A stretch of 64,000 bases of DNA, taken from Nautilia sp. PV-1. Its GTDB lineage: Bacteria > Campylobacterota > Campylobacteria > Campylobacterales > Nautiliaceae. Every line of letters begins with the position of its first letter. Position 1 is the first letter of the stretch. The stretch spans positions 1,230,501 through 1,294,500 of the forward strand of contig NZ_CP026530.1 in NCBI RefSeq assembly GCF_004006315.1, given 5' to 3'. Shown here in pieces: positions 1 through 9,793 of the stretch. The position numbers and the translations under genes were made by a program. Under the pieces are notes generated by a model, which worked only from the letters and a program-made list of their open reading frames with translations, ran no database searches and was not told the origin of the DNA.

Positions 1-765
1 CCGGAAGAAAAAACACCTGAACCCGAAGAAGAAAAAGAAAATAAAGACAAATTAATTAATATTGAAGAAGAAAAAATAGAATTTGAAATACCTCATGAAG
101 AAATTGCAAAAACATCGGAATCTGAACTCAGTGTTCCGGAAGACGGCATTATAGAAATTTCTTTTGAAGACGATCTTGAAGAAATAAGAAACATATTAAA
201 TATGAACAAAGAAGAATTCAATAAAGCCATAATTTCAGAATTAAAAAAAGCTTCTGAAGAATTGGGGCTTGATTATAATGAACTGCTTAACTGGCATGAC
301 CAGCTTATTGAACAAATAAAAGAAGAAAAAAAAGACATTTACAAATTTATGGAAAAAAAAGATTACACAAACCTACATGAAAGCTATCACAAATTAAAAG
401 GTGCAGCTCTTAATCTCAGACTCTCACAAATTGCTCTTGTCCTTAAAAAACTTGACGAACTCTCAAAAGCACATGAAGACATAGAAAAAATCAAAGCAAT
501 TACAGATGATTTTTATAAATTAATTGAAAACGAATCGGTTAATTTAGCCGAACAGCAGGCTGAAGAAAAAGAAGAAAACAAACAAGACTCAACAGACGTT
601 CAAGCTGACAAATTTGTTGAAAACATTATATTAAAAACAATACAGACATACCTGAATACACAAAACGAAGCACAATTCCAAAAAGATAAAAAATATATCG
701 AAAAGCTATTAAATACAAAGATCGATTCTATTGAAGATTTAGAAAAAATAGTTAAAGGAATGTAA
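1..765 (+). CDS. Hpt-domain phosphotransfer protein (3' part; start lies before the window)
   Basis: The reading frame is open from base 1, so this is the C-terminal part (254 residues seen) of a longer protein; the ATG at 202 is internal. The first 65 residues are a Glu/Lys-rich acidic linker. A histidine phosphotransfer (Hpt) domain follows, with the phosphoacceptor His in the motif HKLKGAALNL (His codon 388-390), then a polar tail. Hpt proteins relay phosphate between hybrid kinases and receivers. The genes that follow (Sel1 protein, hybrid kinase with receivers, stand-alone receiver) make such a relay likely. The stop TAA overlaps the next ATG by one base, which implies translational coupling. 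The missing N-terminus could hold a receiver or sensor domain. Confidence 0.75.
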   Translation, partial: PEEKTPEPEEEKENKDKLINIEEEKIEFEIPHEEIAKTSESELSVPEDGIIEISFEDDLEEIRNILNMNKEEFNKAIISELKKASEELGLDYNELLNWHDQLIEQIKEEKKDIYKFMEKKDYTNLHESYHKLKGAALNLRLSQIALVLKKLDELSKAHEDIEKIKAITDDFYKLIENESVNLAEQQAEEKEENKQDSTDVQADKFVENIILKTIQTYLNTQNEAQFQKDKKYIEKLLNTKIDSIEDLEKIVKGM

Positions 766-1151
766 TGAAAAAAATATTACTGATTTTTACTGTTTTTTTA
801 TCTGTTAATCTGTTTGCACAAAATTTATATTTTGAAGCTTTTAAAGATGTAAGAAAAGCCAAAAAAGTCATTAAAACAGATCCGGAAAAAGCGCAAAGAC
901 TCTTTATTGAAGCTTACAGTTATTTAAAACAGCTTGTAAACAATTCTATTAACAACAACAAACCTTCAGCCAATTCTTTCACATTACTCGGAAACATGTA
1001 CTTAAACGGATGGGGTGTAGATAAAAACGAAGACGAAGCGATAAAACTTTTATGCGGAGCAAAAATACTCGGAAGCAGAAAAGCTGCAAAAGAATTGAGA
1101 AAAATCGGGGCAAAATGTAAAAAAATTAATTTTAAGGAGCTTAAACAATGA
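765..1151 (+). CDS. Small secreted protein with a Sel1-like repeat
   Basis: A 128-residue protein with an N-terminal signal peptide (about residues 1-18, ending near LFAQN), so probably periplasmic. Residues about 67-110 match a Sel1/TPR-like repeat: LGNMYLNGWGV, an acidic link, then the alanine-rich AIKLLCGAKILGSRKAA helix. Such repeats are protein-protein adaptors. It sits between the Hpt protein and the hybrid kinase, overlapping the first by one base and the second by four (ATGA). It may therefore be an accessory factor of that signalling system, perhaps touching the kinase's periplasmic sensor domain. No enzymatic motif is visible. The partner is an inference from gene order. Confidence 0.6.
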   Translation: MKKILLIFTVFLSVNLFAQNLYFEAFKDVRKAKKVIKTDPEKAQRLFIEAYSYLKQLVNNSINNNKPSANSFTLLGNMYLNGWGVDKNEDEAIKLLCGAKILGSRKAAKELRKIGAKCKKINFKELKQ

Positions 1152-4100
1152 AAATGTCATTAACCAAACTGTTAGCATTAGCTATTTGGATACCTTCACT
1201 GGTATTAATCTCATTCAGTGGTTATTTTTTGTACAACAGTTATCAGAAATACGTTAAAACGGAAAAAAGTTTAAAATATTTGGAATTGGCAAAAAGAATT
1301 GAAAACATGCTTGTTGCCATTGGTCAGGAAAGGGGTACGAGCTCTATTTATTCAGTTTCAAAAGGACAGTTTCCAAATTCAAAAAAATTACTCAAAAGTA
1401 AAAGAATTTTAGTTGACAATTCTATTAGAGATTTTAAAAACTTCATCAAAAAAAATCCGGAATTTTATAACGAAACAAAACAGATAATCACTCTTATCAA
1501 TAAAATGCCTGAAATAAGAAGAAATATTGATCATTTTAAAGACAATTATATTAAAAACGAATTTTTTAATTACTATACCCAGTTATCAACACAGCTTATG
1601 AATACCGAAGGTAGAATCTTAAAAAGATTCCCTGACGAATTAAAACCTTATTATTTATTAAAACTTCAATTCGAAAAAATGGTTGACTACACCGGTATTA
1701 TTAGAGGTTTTGGTTCATACTATATTACTGCGGACGAACCTATCAGTGAAAAAGAATATAAACACATTTTATTAAAGTATTACCATGATACAAACATTCT
1801 GTTAACGTCTGTTTTAAAACACCAGTCTGCTAATGAACTTTATAACAGTAAACAGTTTAATAAAATTGAAAACGCTATTAAAGAGGTAATGTTCTACTTA
1901 CAACAAGCCAACCAAGAATATTACCTAACAAGCGAATTTAACGGTTATCCGATTGACTCATTGGATTATTTTAACTTATTTACCAAAAGAATTTCTTTCT
2001 TTAACCAGACTATTCACCATTTAAATAATGATATTACAAAAAGACTTCAGGAAATTGTTTCAAATGCAGTAAAAACGAGAAACATCAACATCATCGTTTT
2101 CGTTATCGCAATATTGCTATTAATCATCGGTTACTATTTACATAGAGCAATTTTAAGACATATTAAATCACTTTCTAACTTATTAACATCATTAACTCCG
2201 ATTACCGGTAAAGAAATTAAAGTTGACATCACTACTCCGGACGGAATGAACGAAGCATTAAGAATCGTGGATGAAGCTATTAAAGTCACCCAGGAATCTG
2301 TAAAAAAAGCGGAAGAGGCAACAAAGGCAAAATCTTTATTCCTTGCAAACATGTCGCATGAGATCAGAACTCCTCTTAACGGTATTTTAGGTTTCTTAGA
2401 GCTTTTAAACACTACAGAACTTACAGAAGAACAGTTAGACTATGTTAATACGATCTCTCAGAGTGCAAAAAACCTCTTACAGATCGTTAACAACATTCTT
2501 GACGTATCAAAAATTGAAAGTAACAAAGTTTCACTTGAATTAATAGATTTTAAAGCTGTTGATGAATTTGAAAACACTCTTGAACTGTTCGGTACACCGG
2601 CTGCACAGAAAAACATTGAACTCACAACCCAAATTTCTCCAAATATTCCTTCAGTAATTAAAGGAGATATTCTTAAAGTAAAAGAAATCCTTACAAACTT
2701 ATTGAGTAACGCTATTAAATTCACACCAAACAACGGCCATATACACGTTAAAATTCAACTTGAAAAAATAATAGACAATAAAGCAAAAATATACTTTGAA
2801 GTTAGAGACAGCGGTATAGGTATGAGTGAAGAACAAAAAGAGAAAATATTCGATGCTTTCTCACAGGCCGATGAATCTGTTACCAGAAAATACGGAGGGA
2901 CAGGCCTGGGTCTTACTATTGTAAAATCTTATGTAGAAATGATGGGTGGAAAAATTTACCTAGAAAGTGAACTTAACAAAGGTACAAAATTCTATTTTGA
3001 CATTTTATTTGACATAATAGATCCTACACCTAAATTTGCAAAAAACATTTTTGCTCATAAAGAAATCGCTATTTTAAATACTGTTACCGAATCATTAAGA
3101 AAAGAAACAACATTAGAATATCTTTCTTATTTCGGAGCTGAAAAAGTAGGAGTTAATGATGCAAATGAGCTTATAACTCTTCAAAACAGAGAAAAATTTG
3201 ACGGTGTAATGGTATTTTATGAAGAAAGCGACAGAAAAACGGTAGAAGAACTTGCAAAAGTAAATATTCCTATGATTTTCGTAGCTTCTTATGCAAAGAA
3301 AGAAGAAATTAACAAACTCGATTACCAAGCTGTAATATTCGATCCTAACGTTCCTTCTAAAGTATTTAAAGCATTAGAGGCAATCAGCGAAGCTCAGACA
3401 GAAACCGTTACTAAAACTCAAGCCGCAAAACCTCAGCATAAAGATATTTATTCACTTAAAGCATTAATAGCTGAAGACAATCCGATTAATCAAAAACTGC
3501 TTCAGACAACACTAAAATCTTTAGGTATTGAAAGCGATCTTGCCAACAACGGTCTTGAAGCATTTAATAAATATACGATTAACCCGGACAAATACGACGT
3601 AATCTTTATGGACGTACAGATGCCTGTTATGGACGGATTAGAAGCAACTCAGGAAATACTGGAATTTGAACAGGAAGAAGAAATAGATCATACTCCGATT
3701 ATTGCAGTTACAGCCAACGTATTAAAAGGCGACAGGGAAAGATTCCTAGGTGCCGGGATGGATGAATATATTTCTAAACCAATTTCAAAAGACGCACTTC
3801 TTAAAATTTTGGAAAGAGTCGCGCACGGAGACTTTAGTAAACACTTCACCGAAGCACATACACAAGAAGTGCCGCAAAAAGAAGAAGCTAAAAACAAAAC
3901 TGAGGAATCAGAGCTGCAGTCAACACAGCCTGAGGAAAAATCTTCAGTCATATTGGCAACTACAAGCCCATTCCTTTCTAGTTATATTAAACATATAATT
4001 AATGATATAATTACGGTTGAAAATATTGAAGAACTAACAAAAGCATTAAGCAAACACAGACATGCGATTATTATGATTGATGAAAATTTCGATAAAAGAG

Positions 4101-4246
4101 ACGAAATTAGATTTTTAATAAAATCTCTTAAAAAACTAGAACCTAAAAAAATAATAGTTTTAGGCGATGAAGAGGTTGAAGAAGCGGATATTACTCTGAC
4201 CGATCTTAAACCGGAAACAATACAAAACGTAATAACTAAAGGATAA
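1148..4246 (+). CDS. NIT-domain hybrid sensor histidine kinase with receiver domains
   Basis: 1032 residues. A transmembrane helix (about 10-30) and a second (about 313-332) flank a periplasmic region that looks like a NIT (nitrate/nitrite-sensing type) domain, with the IGQERGTSSIY signature near residue 57. Next come a HAMP-like linker, a HisKA box (MSHEIRTPLNG, His404), a HATPase domain (N box NLLSNAIKFTP, G boxes DSGIGMS and GGTGLGL), a degenerate receiver-like stretch (about 640-755), a true receiver with phospho-Asp822 (FMDVQMPVMDG) and a second degenerate receiver at the C-terminus (about 935-1030). The three-receiver layout plus the upstream Hpt protein suggests a multistep phosphorelay. 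The ligand is unknown; NIT domains are named for nitrate sensing but ligands vary. Confidence 0.85.
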   Translation: MKMSLTKLLALAIWIPSLVLISFSGYFLYNSYQKYVKTEKSLKYLELAKRIENMLVAIGQERGTSSIYSVSKGQFPNSKKLLKSKRILVDNSIRDFKNFIKKNPEFYNETKQIITLINKMPEIRRNIDHFKDNYIKNEFFNYYTQLSTQLMNTEGRILKRFPDELKPYYLLKLQFEKMVDYTGIIRGFGSYYITADEPISEKEYKHILLKYYHDTNILLTSVLKHQSANELYNSKQFNKIENAIKEVMFYLQQANQEYYLTSEFNGYPIDSLDYFNLFTKRISFFNQTIHHLNNDITKRLQEIVSNAVKTRNINIIVFVIAILLLIIGYYLHRAILRHIKSLSNLLTSLTPITGKEIKVDITTPDGMNEALRIVDEAIKVTQESVKKAEEATKAKSLFLANMSHEIRTPLNGILGFLELLNTTELTEEQLDYVNTISQSAKNLLQIVNNILDVSKIESNKVSLELIDFKAVDEFENTLELFGTPAAQKNIELTTQISPNIPSVIKGDILKVKEILTNLLSNAIKFTPNNGHIHVKIQLEKIIDNKAKIYFEVRDSGIGMSEEQKEKIFDAFSQADESVTRKYGGTGLGLTIVKSYVEMMGGKIYLESELNKGTKFYFDILFDIIDPTPKFAKNIFAHKEIAILNTVTESLRKETTLEYLSYFGAEKVGVNDANELITLQNREKFDGVMVFYEESDRKTVEELAKVNIPMIFVASYAKKEEINKLDYQAVIFDPNVPSKVFKALEAISEAQTETVTKTQAAKPQHKDIYSLKALIAEDNPINQKLLQTTLKSLGIESDLANNGLEAFNKYTINPDKYDVIFMDVQMPVMDGLEATQEILEFEQEEEIDHTPIIAVTANVLKGDRERFLGAGMDEYISKPISKDALLKILERVAHGDFSKHFTEAHTQEVPQKEEAKNKTEESELQSTQPEEKSSVILATTSPFLSSYIKHIINDIITVENIEELTKALSKHRHAIIMIDENFDKRDEIRFLIKSLKKLEPKKIIVLGDEEVEEADITLTDLKPETIQNVITKG

Positions 4247-4251
4247 AAACA

Positions 4252-4611
4252 ATGCCGAATAAAAAAGTACTAGTTGTAGACGACGATCCTATTAACAGAA
4301 AGCTGATCGTAAAAATACTTTCTAAAAAAGGTTTCGAGGCTATTGAAGCAGGCAACGGTGTTGAGGCTTTCAGTGTTTTAGAAAACAACGATATCAATAT
4401 AATTCTTCTTGATATCGTTATGCCGGTAATGGACGGTATAGAATTTTTAAAAGAAATAAAAACGAAACCTGAATACATTAATTTGCCGATTATTATTTTA
4501 ACTACTGACGACAGTAAAAAAATTGAAGCTATGTCTCTTGGCGCAAACGACGTTATTATTAAACCTATTTCGCCTGTAACTTTGCTCGAAACAATTGAAA
4601 AATACGTTTAA
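4252..4611 (+). CDS. Single-domain response regulator (CheY-like receiver)
   Basis: A 119-residue stand-alone receiver. It has the acidic pocket (Asp10-Asp12), phospho-acceptor Asp54 (LLDIVMPVMDG), the Thr of ILTTDD and the conserved Lys of IIKPIS. No output domain follows. It begins five bases after the hybrid kinase stop and ends four bases into the convergent mqnE gene. It probably is the terminal or shuttle receiver for the kinase and Hpt protein encoded just upstream. Without an output domain its target (motor, enzyme or another kinase) cannot be read from the sequence. Confidence 0.85.
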   Translation: MPNKKVLVVDDDPINRKLIVKILSKKGFEAIEAGNGVEAFSVLENNDINIILLDIVMPVMDGIEFLKEIKTKPEYINLPIIILTTDDSKKIEAMSLGANDVIIKPISPVTLLETIEKYV

Positions 4612-5672
4612 TAGATTTTTATCTCATTATACAGGCTGTCCCTTTCTACGGGGATAAAGCCGCTGTCCTTAATTAAATTCACCAAATCGTTTAACTTCAG
4701 TCCGTTTGAAGATTCCGCTCCCGCAGCTGAATTTATAGATTCTTTTTCAATAGTACCGTCAATATCATTTGCTCCGTATTCCTGAGCCACAAGCGACAGA
4801 TTAAGCGTAGTAGTAACCCAGTATGCTTTAATATTAGGTATGTTTTGAAGCAAAATTCTGCTTATTGCAATCGTTTTTAAAATTTCTACACCCGTTAAAA
4901 ATTTCTTTACATTCAGGTAGTTGTTTTTTCTTTGATAAACCAATGGTATAAAAGCGTTAAATCCGCCGGTTTCATCCTGCAGTTTTTTAATTCTAAGCAT
5001 ATGGTCTATTCTGTGAATTCTCTCTTCAATATGCCCAAAAAGCATCGTAACATTTGATTTTTTACCCATTTTATGCCAAATTTTATGGATTTTAAACCAG
5101 TCGTCACTGCTGACTTTACCTTTGCAGATTTTAGCTCTTATCTTTTCATCAAATATTTCCGCTCCTCCTCCAGGCATGGAATCAACACCTGCAGACGCCA
5201 TATCTGTTAAAACTTCCTCATATTTTTTATCGCTTAGTTCGCTAAAAAAATTCACTTCAGCTGCCGTAAAAGCTTTTATATGAATATCGGGCAGTTCTTT
5301 TCTGATTTCTTTAACTATATTCATATAATATTCATATCCTACTTCAGGATTATGAGCAGAAACCACATGAACTTCTTTTGCACCTTTTTTATAAGCGTTT
5401 TTTGCTATCTCAACACATTCGTCTATACTTAAAGTATAAGGATTAGGATTTTTTCTATGTGCGGAAAAAGCACAGAATTTGCATACATCTTTACAAATGT
5501 TGCTGGGATTAATATGTCTGTTTATATTAAAATAAGTTTTTTTACCGAATTTTTCCAATCTTATTTTTTGAGCTGCTTTTCCCGTTTCAGAAAGTGGCAA
5601 ATCATACAGTTTTACCGCTTCTTCAGCACTTACACTGTTTTTCTCTAAAATTTTTTCCAATATTACACTCAT
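4608..5672 (-). CDS. mqnE: Aminofutalosine synthase MqnE (radical SAM)
   Basis: A 354-residue radical SAM enzyme. It carries the CxxxCxxC iron-sulfur motif (Cys60, Cys64, Cys67 in CKDVCKFC) and the MqnE/MqnC-family glycine-rich segment MPGGGAEIFDEKIR. The length and the segment GKKSNVTMLFGH favour MqnE over the cyclase MqnC. MqnE forms aminofutalosine in the futalosine route to menaquinone, which Campylobacterota use. I place the start at the ATG at 5672, which has a GGAG ribosome site at good spacing. A longer reading from 5738 would overlap the divergent glnD start and add an unlikely hydrophobic leader. Confidence 0.85.
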   Translation of the reverse strand: MSVILEKILEKNSVSAEEAVKLYDLPLSETGKAAQKIRLEKFGKKTYFNINRHINPSNICKDVCKFCAFSAHRKNPNPYTLSIDECVEIAKNAYKKGAKEVHVVSAHNPEVGYEYYMNIVKEIRKELPDIHIKAFTAAEVNFFSELSDKKYEEVLTDMASAGVDSMPGGGAEIFDEKIRAKICKGKVSSDDWFKIHKIWHKMGKKSNVTMLFGHIEERIHRIDHMLRIKKLQDETGGFNAFIPLVYQRKNNYLNVKKFLTGVEILKTIAISRILLQNIPNIKAYWVTTTLNLSLVAQEYGANDIDGTIEKESINSAAGAESSNGLKLNDLVNLIKDSGFIPVERDSLYNEIKIY

Positions 5673-5723
5673 TGCAACTCCACTATAAAATATTTTCGAT
5701 AAAATAACATAAAAGGAGAGAAA

Positions 5724-8171
5724 ATGCAACTGCAACAAATCATTTATACCTCCGAAAACGACCTTGAAATAGCAAAAGCCATAAAAAAAGAGATAAAAGA
5801 GTATCTAAACAGCATAAAGGTTGAAGGTGGAAAAGATTTTTTTGTTAAACACACGAAAAAAATGGACGAATTTGTCAGTCTGATATATAAATATATTCTA
5901 AAAAAAACTTTCCATGAATTTCAGCCGCCTTTGAATAATATTCCGATTTCAATAATTGCTTTAGGTTCATACGGAAGAGAACAGCTTTCAATATATTCCG
6001 ATATCGATATTATGATCGTTTATAAAGATATAAAAGGCTATAATTTAAAAGAAATAATAGAACACTATATAACTATGCTTTGGGACTTGGGTCTTAAAAT
6101 TGGACACAGGGTCCACGAGCTTAAAGACCTGTTTCCCGCAAGCAATGAAGATATAACCATTAAAACCGCCATGCTTGAAAGCAGGTTTATATACGGAAGC
6201 AAGTTTTTATGGTACGAAATACAAAACGAACTAAATAAAATAAGAAACTACAATAAAAAAGAATATATTCTTGCCAAATATGAAGAAATGCAGCAAAGAC
6301 ACAAAAAATACCCTATTTCTATGGAACCGAATATAAAAGACGGATTTGGAGGTATAAGGGATTCAAATACGCTACTTTGGATTAATAAAGTAATTTTTAA
6401 TTATCCGAACAATTCTTACCTAGTGCCCAAATATGCCAGCGAGGAAGATTTTAAAGAATACAGAACATCTCTTGAGTTTTTATTTAAAGTTCGTGTTTTT
6501 TTACATATGGCCGCTAAGAAAAAAATCGACACGGTGCTGCTGACATATCAAAGAGACATCGCTTTAAAAATGGGATATACGGATTCTCCGAGATTAAAAG
6601 CGGAAAGAAAGTTCATAAAAGACCTTTTAAAAGCTTTATGGAGTATAAACACTTTCACATCAATTGTTATAAAAAAGATAATCAAACCGTATCTTTATAG
6701 ATATTCTTATTCGAAAATGAAAGAAAACAGAATAAAAGAAGATTTTTATATATGTAATGACACAATTTACAGCAGACTGTGCAGCAATAAAACTTTTAAA
6801 GAAAACATTAAAATACTAATAGACGCCGATTATAAAAAATGCGATATCTCCATAGTGGCAAACTTAAAAGAAAAAAAATATGCTTTTACAAAAAAACTGA
6901 AAAAAGAGCTTTTTTATAAATCAAACCTCTATCCTCTTCTTTTTTCTTTATATAAATCCAAAAAACTTGAAAAAATTATCCCAGCATTTGAAAAAATCAA
7001 ATACCTTGCACAGTTTGACGGGTATCATCAATATCCAGTAGACATACATTCATTATACACTGTTAAAGAAATTGAAACTTTAGAAGAATTTCAAAAAATG
7101 AATGAAACAGACAAAGCCATTTTAAGATTCACAGCCCTGTTTCATGATTTAGGCAAAGGCAGAATAGGAGACCATTCCATAGTCGGAGCAAAAATTGCAA
7201 AAGAATACGCTGAAAAATTCAATATACCTGAAAGCGATACTATTTTTAAACTGGTCAAATATCATACTCTTATGTCAAATACAGCCCAAAGGGAAGATAT
7301 TCATAACGATAAAGTAATACTGTCGTTTGCTCAGATAGTGCAAAACGAAAGATTTTTAAATCTTTTGTATTTGCTTACAATAGCTGACATAAAAGCAGTA
7401 GGAATCGGTATTTTTACACCTTTTAAAGCTTCTTTGCTTAAAACTTTATACTTTAACACATTAAATGCCCTGGAAAACAGAGAGCTTATAAACGAAATAG
7501 CTCAGAGGAAAAGAAAAGAAAAACTGCTTGAATCCAAAGAAGATTTTAAATCATTGCCTAAATCTTTCCAAAAAAAAGTACTATCTTCACCTTCAAACCA
7601 GCTATTTTTACAAAATTCAGTAAATGAAATAATAAAACTTTTAGACTGGATAAAAGATACAGAAACATTTAAATATAAGTTTGAAAACGACAAACACCTC
7701 GTCGTCCATATTGCCAAAGAGGATTCGTTAAACTTTTCATTAGGATGGTTTTTGGACAAACTTTCCAAACTGCAATTAAATCACCTCTCTATATATAAAA
7801 TTGGAAATATCAAATATTTTAAAATAGAGTTTAATGAAAAAGTAGAAGAGTTTGATCTTCCTATCATTGCAGAATATATTGAAAAAGCCTTTGGTGAAAA
7901 ACTCAAATCCAAACATAAAATCTCTTTCAAACCCGAAGAATTCGAAATAGACTGCAATCACTCCCAAAACTATGCGGCTGTCAAACTCAAAACGAAAGAC
8001 AAAAAAGGAATAGTCTCTACTATTATGCAGACTTTGGACGATTTTAACATAAGGGTTGAAGATGTTAAAATATCCACCCAGAAAAACATAGCAAGAGATC
8101 TGTTTATTATTTCAAAAGAAAATGGGTTCTGTAATAAAATAAACGATATCTTAAAAAGGCTCTGCGAATGA
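5724..8171 (+). CDS. glnD: GlnD-type PII uridylyltransferase / uridylyl-removing enzyme
   Basis: 815 residues. The N-terminal nucleotidyltransferase motif is GSYGREQLSIYSDID (Gly81-Ser82, metal ligands Asp93 and Asp95). An HD phosphohydrolase domain has HDLGKG at His474-Asp475, and a C-terminal ACT-like region carries KTKDKKGIVSTIMQTLDD near residues 752-769. This is the GlnD order: uridylylation of PII under nitrogen limitation and its removal when glutamine is high. The protein is somewhat shorter than enterobacterial GlnD (about 890), so one of the usual two ACT domains may be reduced. It overlaps the following diguanylate cyclase by four bases (ATGA). Ribosome site AAGGAG lies just before the ATG. 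Confidence 0.8.
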   Translation: MQLQQIIYTSENDLEIAKAIKKEIKEYLNSIKVEGGKDFFVKHTKKMDEFVSLIYKYILKKTFHEFQPPLNNIPISIIALGSYGREQLSIYSDIDIMIVYKDIKGYNLKEIIEHYITMLWDLGLKIGHRVHELKDLFPASNEDITIKTAMLESRFIYGSKFLWYEIQNELNKIRNYNKKEYILAKYEEMQQRHKKYPISMEPNIKDGFGGIRDSNTLLWINKVIFNYPNNSYLVPKYASEEDFKEYRTSLEFLFKVRVFLHMAAKKKIDTVLLTYQRDIALKMGYTDSPRLKAERKFIKDLLKALWSINTFTSIVIKKIIKPYLYRYSYSKMKENRIKEDFYICNDTIYSRLCSNKTFKENIKILIDADYKKCDISIVANLKEKKYAFTKKLKKELFYKSNLYPLLFSLYKSKKLEKIIPAFEKIKYLAQFDGYHQYPVDIHSLYTVKEIETLEEFQKMNETDKAILRFTALFHDLGKGRIGDHSIVGAKIAKEYAEKFNIPESDTIFKLVKYHTLMSNTAQREDIHNDKVILSFAQIVQNERFLNLLYLLTIADIKAVGIGIFTPFKASLLKTLYFNTLNALENRELINEIAQRKRKEKLLESKEDFKSLPKSFQKKVLSSPSNQLFLQNSVNEIIKLLDWIKDTETFKYKFENDKHLVVHIAKEDSLNFSLGWFLDKLSKLQLNHLSIYKIGNIKYFKIEFNEKVEEFDLPIIAEYIEKAFGEKLKSKHKISFKPEEFEIDCNHSQNYAAVKLKTKDKKGIVSTIMQTLDDFNIRVEDVKISTQKNIARDLFIISKENGFCNKINDILKRLCE

Positions 8172-9793
8172 AAAAAAAGATACTTTTTATAATTGCGGCG
8201 ATAATGATAATATCCACTCTTATCAGAACATTAATAATTACATATACTTTTTTAAATTTCTCAAATACTACTATTACAAACGAGGCAATTTTAATTAAAG
8301 ACATTCTAACCGAAGTAAAAGACAAAAACAGATTTTTAGAAATTATCAGAAATTCACAGCATATTTTAGATGTCAAGTTCATACCTGAAAAAACCAAAAC
8401 CGAATCCATATCGTTTAAAGAAAACAATAAAGCTTTCGAAGTAAAAATGCCTTTTAACGATTACGAAACACTGATTATTCTGTTTAACACCAAAGATTAT
8501 TACAAAAAACTTTCAAATGCGATATATCAGCTGATTGCCATTGCGGTAATATCATTAATAGTAATAATATTGACAGTCAATTACTTCCTTACTCCATATC
8601 TGGAAATTCTTGAAAACGTCAGAAGATCAACAGCCAGTATTCTAAAAGGCAACTTTAATGACACCTTAGATACTAAATTAAAAGGTGAGGCCAAAGATTT
8701 CGTTGATTCATATAATACTTTTTTGAAAAAACTTAAAGACAGTTTCGGCGTGATTGAAGAAAAATACACCTCTTTAATAGAAAAAGAAAAATCAGACGAT
8801 CCTTTAAACGACGCTAAAGAAACAATAGAACAGTTGGCTAATATATTTAAGTTTAAAAGACTTATAGAAGACGACAGCAGTTGCAATGATGTCTTTCAAA
8901 GACTTATCGACATATTAAACGGTTTTAATTTAAAACATTATGCATTAATAGGTATAGACAATAACGAAAAGAAAAGCACACTGATATACAAAAACGGTGA
9001 TATATGCTGTAATGTCGAAAATGAATTTTTAGAATGCAGGGCTTACAGACTCAGAAAAATGATTAATTCAATGCAGTATCCAAAAATCTGCAAACTTCAT
9101 ACATGCGATAATGATTATATATGCATTCCATACAGCGCGGGAGGAAATTTTACCGGTATTTTAAAAATAAACATGACTAAAAACGATGAAGAACACATAA
9201 ATAAAAACCTGCCTTATATTAAAGCTTATCTTAATGAGCTTTCAGCCATAATCGAGGCAAAATATACATTAGAACTGCTCCATAATCAGACTATCAAGGA
9301 TCCGTTAACAAATACGTACAACAGAAGATATCTAGAAAACATTCTGCCTATGCTGATAAATAACGCAAAAAGAAGAAACGGAAAAATCGCTTTTTTAATG
9401 CTGGATATCGACTACTTTAAAAAAGTAAACGATACATACGGTCACAAAGCCGGAGATACCGTGTTAAAAACCATTTCCGATATTATAAAAAAATCAATAA
9501 GAAAAAGTGATATTCTGATAAGATACGGAGGCGAAGAGTTTTTAATAATTCTTCAAAACGTTAATGATTATGATGATATATATAAAGTAGCCGAAAAAAT
9601 AAGATCATCTGTAGAGAAAACAAATATACATATAGACGAAAACATTATTCACAAAACCATAAGTATAGGCGTAAGTATATTCCCTGACAACTGCAGTGAG
9701 GGGAATGAATGTATAAAAGAAAGTGACATAGCTTTATACAAAGCTAAAGAAGAAGGAAGAAACAAAATAATATTTTATAAATCTAATCTTTAG
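8168..9793 (+). CDS. Membrane diguanylate cyclase with a Cys-rich cytoplasmic sensor region
   Basis: 541 residues. Transmembrane helices at about 5-30 and 122-145 enclose a short periplasmic domain. A HAMP-like segment and coiled coil follow, then a GAF-like region (about 225-365) rich in Cys (GDICC, EFLECR, PKICKLHTCDNDYICIP), and a C-terminal GGDEF domain (about 378-541). The active-site motif is RYGGEEF and an inhibitory RxxD site (RKSD) lies ahead of it, so it should make c-di-GMP and be feedback inhibited. The clustered Cys residues could bind a metal, an Fe-S cluster or heme, or act as a redox switch; this is inference. The gene is translationally coupled to glnD and overlaps the convergent exonuclease gene by 11 bases. 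Confidence 0.8.
   Translation: MKKKILFIIAAIMIISTLIRTLIITYTFLNFSNTTITNEAILIKDILTEVKDKNRFLEIIRNSQHILDVKFIPEKTKTESISFKENNKAFEVKMPFNDYETLIILFNTKDYYKKLSNAIYQLIAIAVISLIVIILTVNYFLTPYLEILENVRRSTASILKGNFNDTLDTKLKGEAKDFVDSYNTFLKKLKDSFGVIEEKYTSLIEKEKSDDPLNDAKETIEQLANIFKFKRLIEDDSSCNDVFQRLIDILNGFNLKHYALIGIDNNEKKSTLIYKNGDICCNVENEFLECRAYRLRKMINSMQYPKICKLHTCDNDYICIPYSAGGNFTGILKINMTKNDEEHINKNLPYIKAYLNELSAIIEAKYTLELLHNQTIKDPLTNTYNRRYLENILPMLINNAKRRNGKIAFLMLDIDYFKKVNDTYGHKAGDTVLKTISDIIKKSIRKSDILIRYGGEEFLIILQNVNDYDDIYKVAEKIRSSVEKTNIHIDENIIHKTISIGVSIFPDNCSEGNECIKESDIALYKAKEEGRNKIIFYKSNL

Noticed and set aside
5672-5738. Longer N-terminus for MqnE
   Set aside because: It would overlap the divergent glnD start, lacks a ribosome site and adds a hydrophobic leader not expected of a cytoplasmic radical SAM enzyme.
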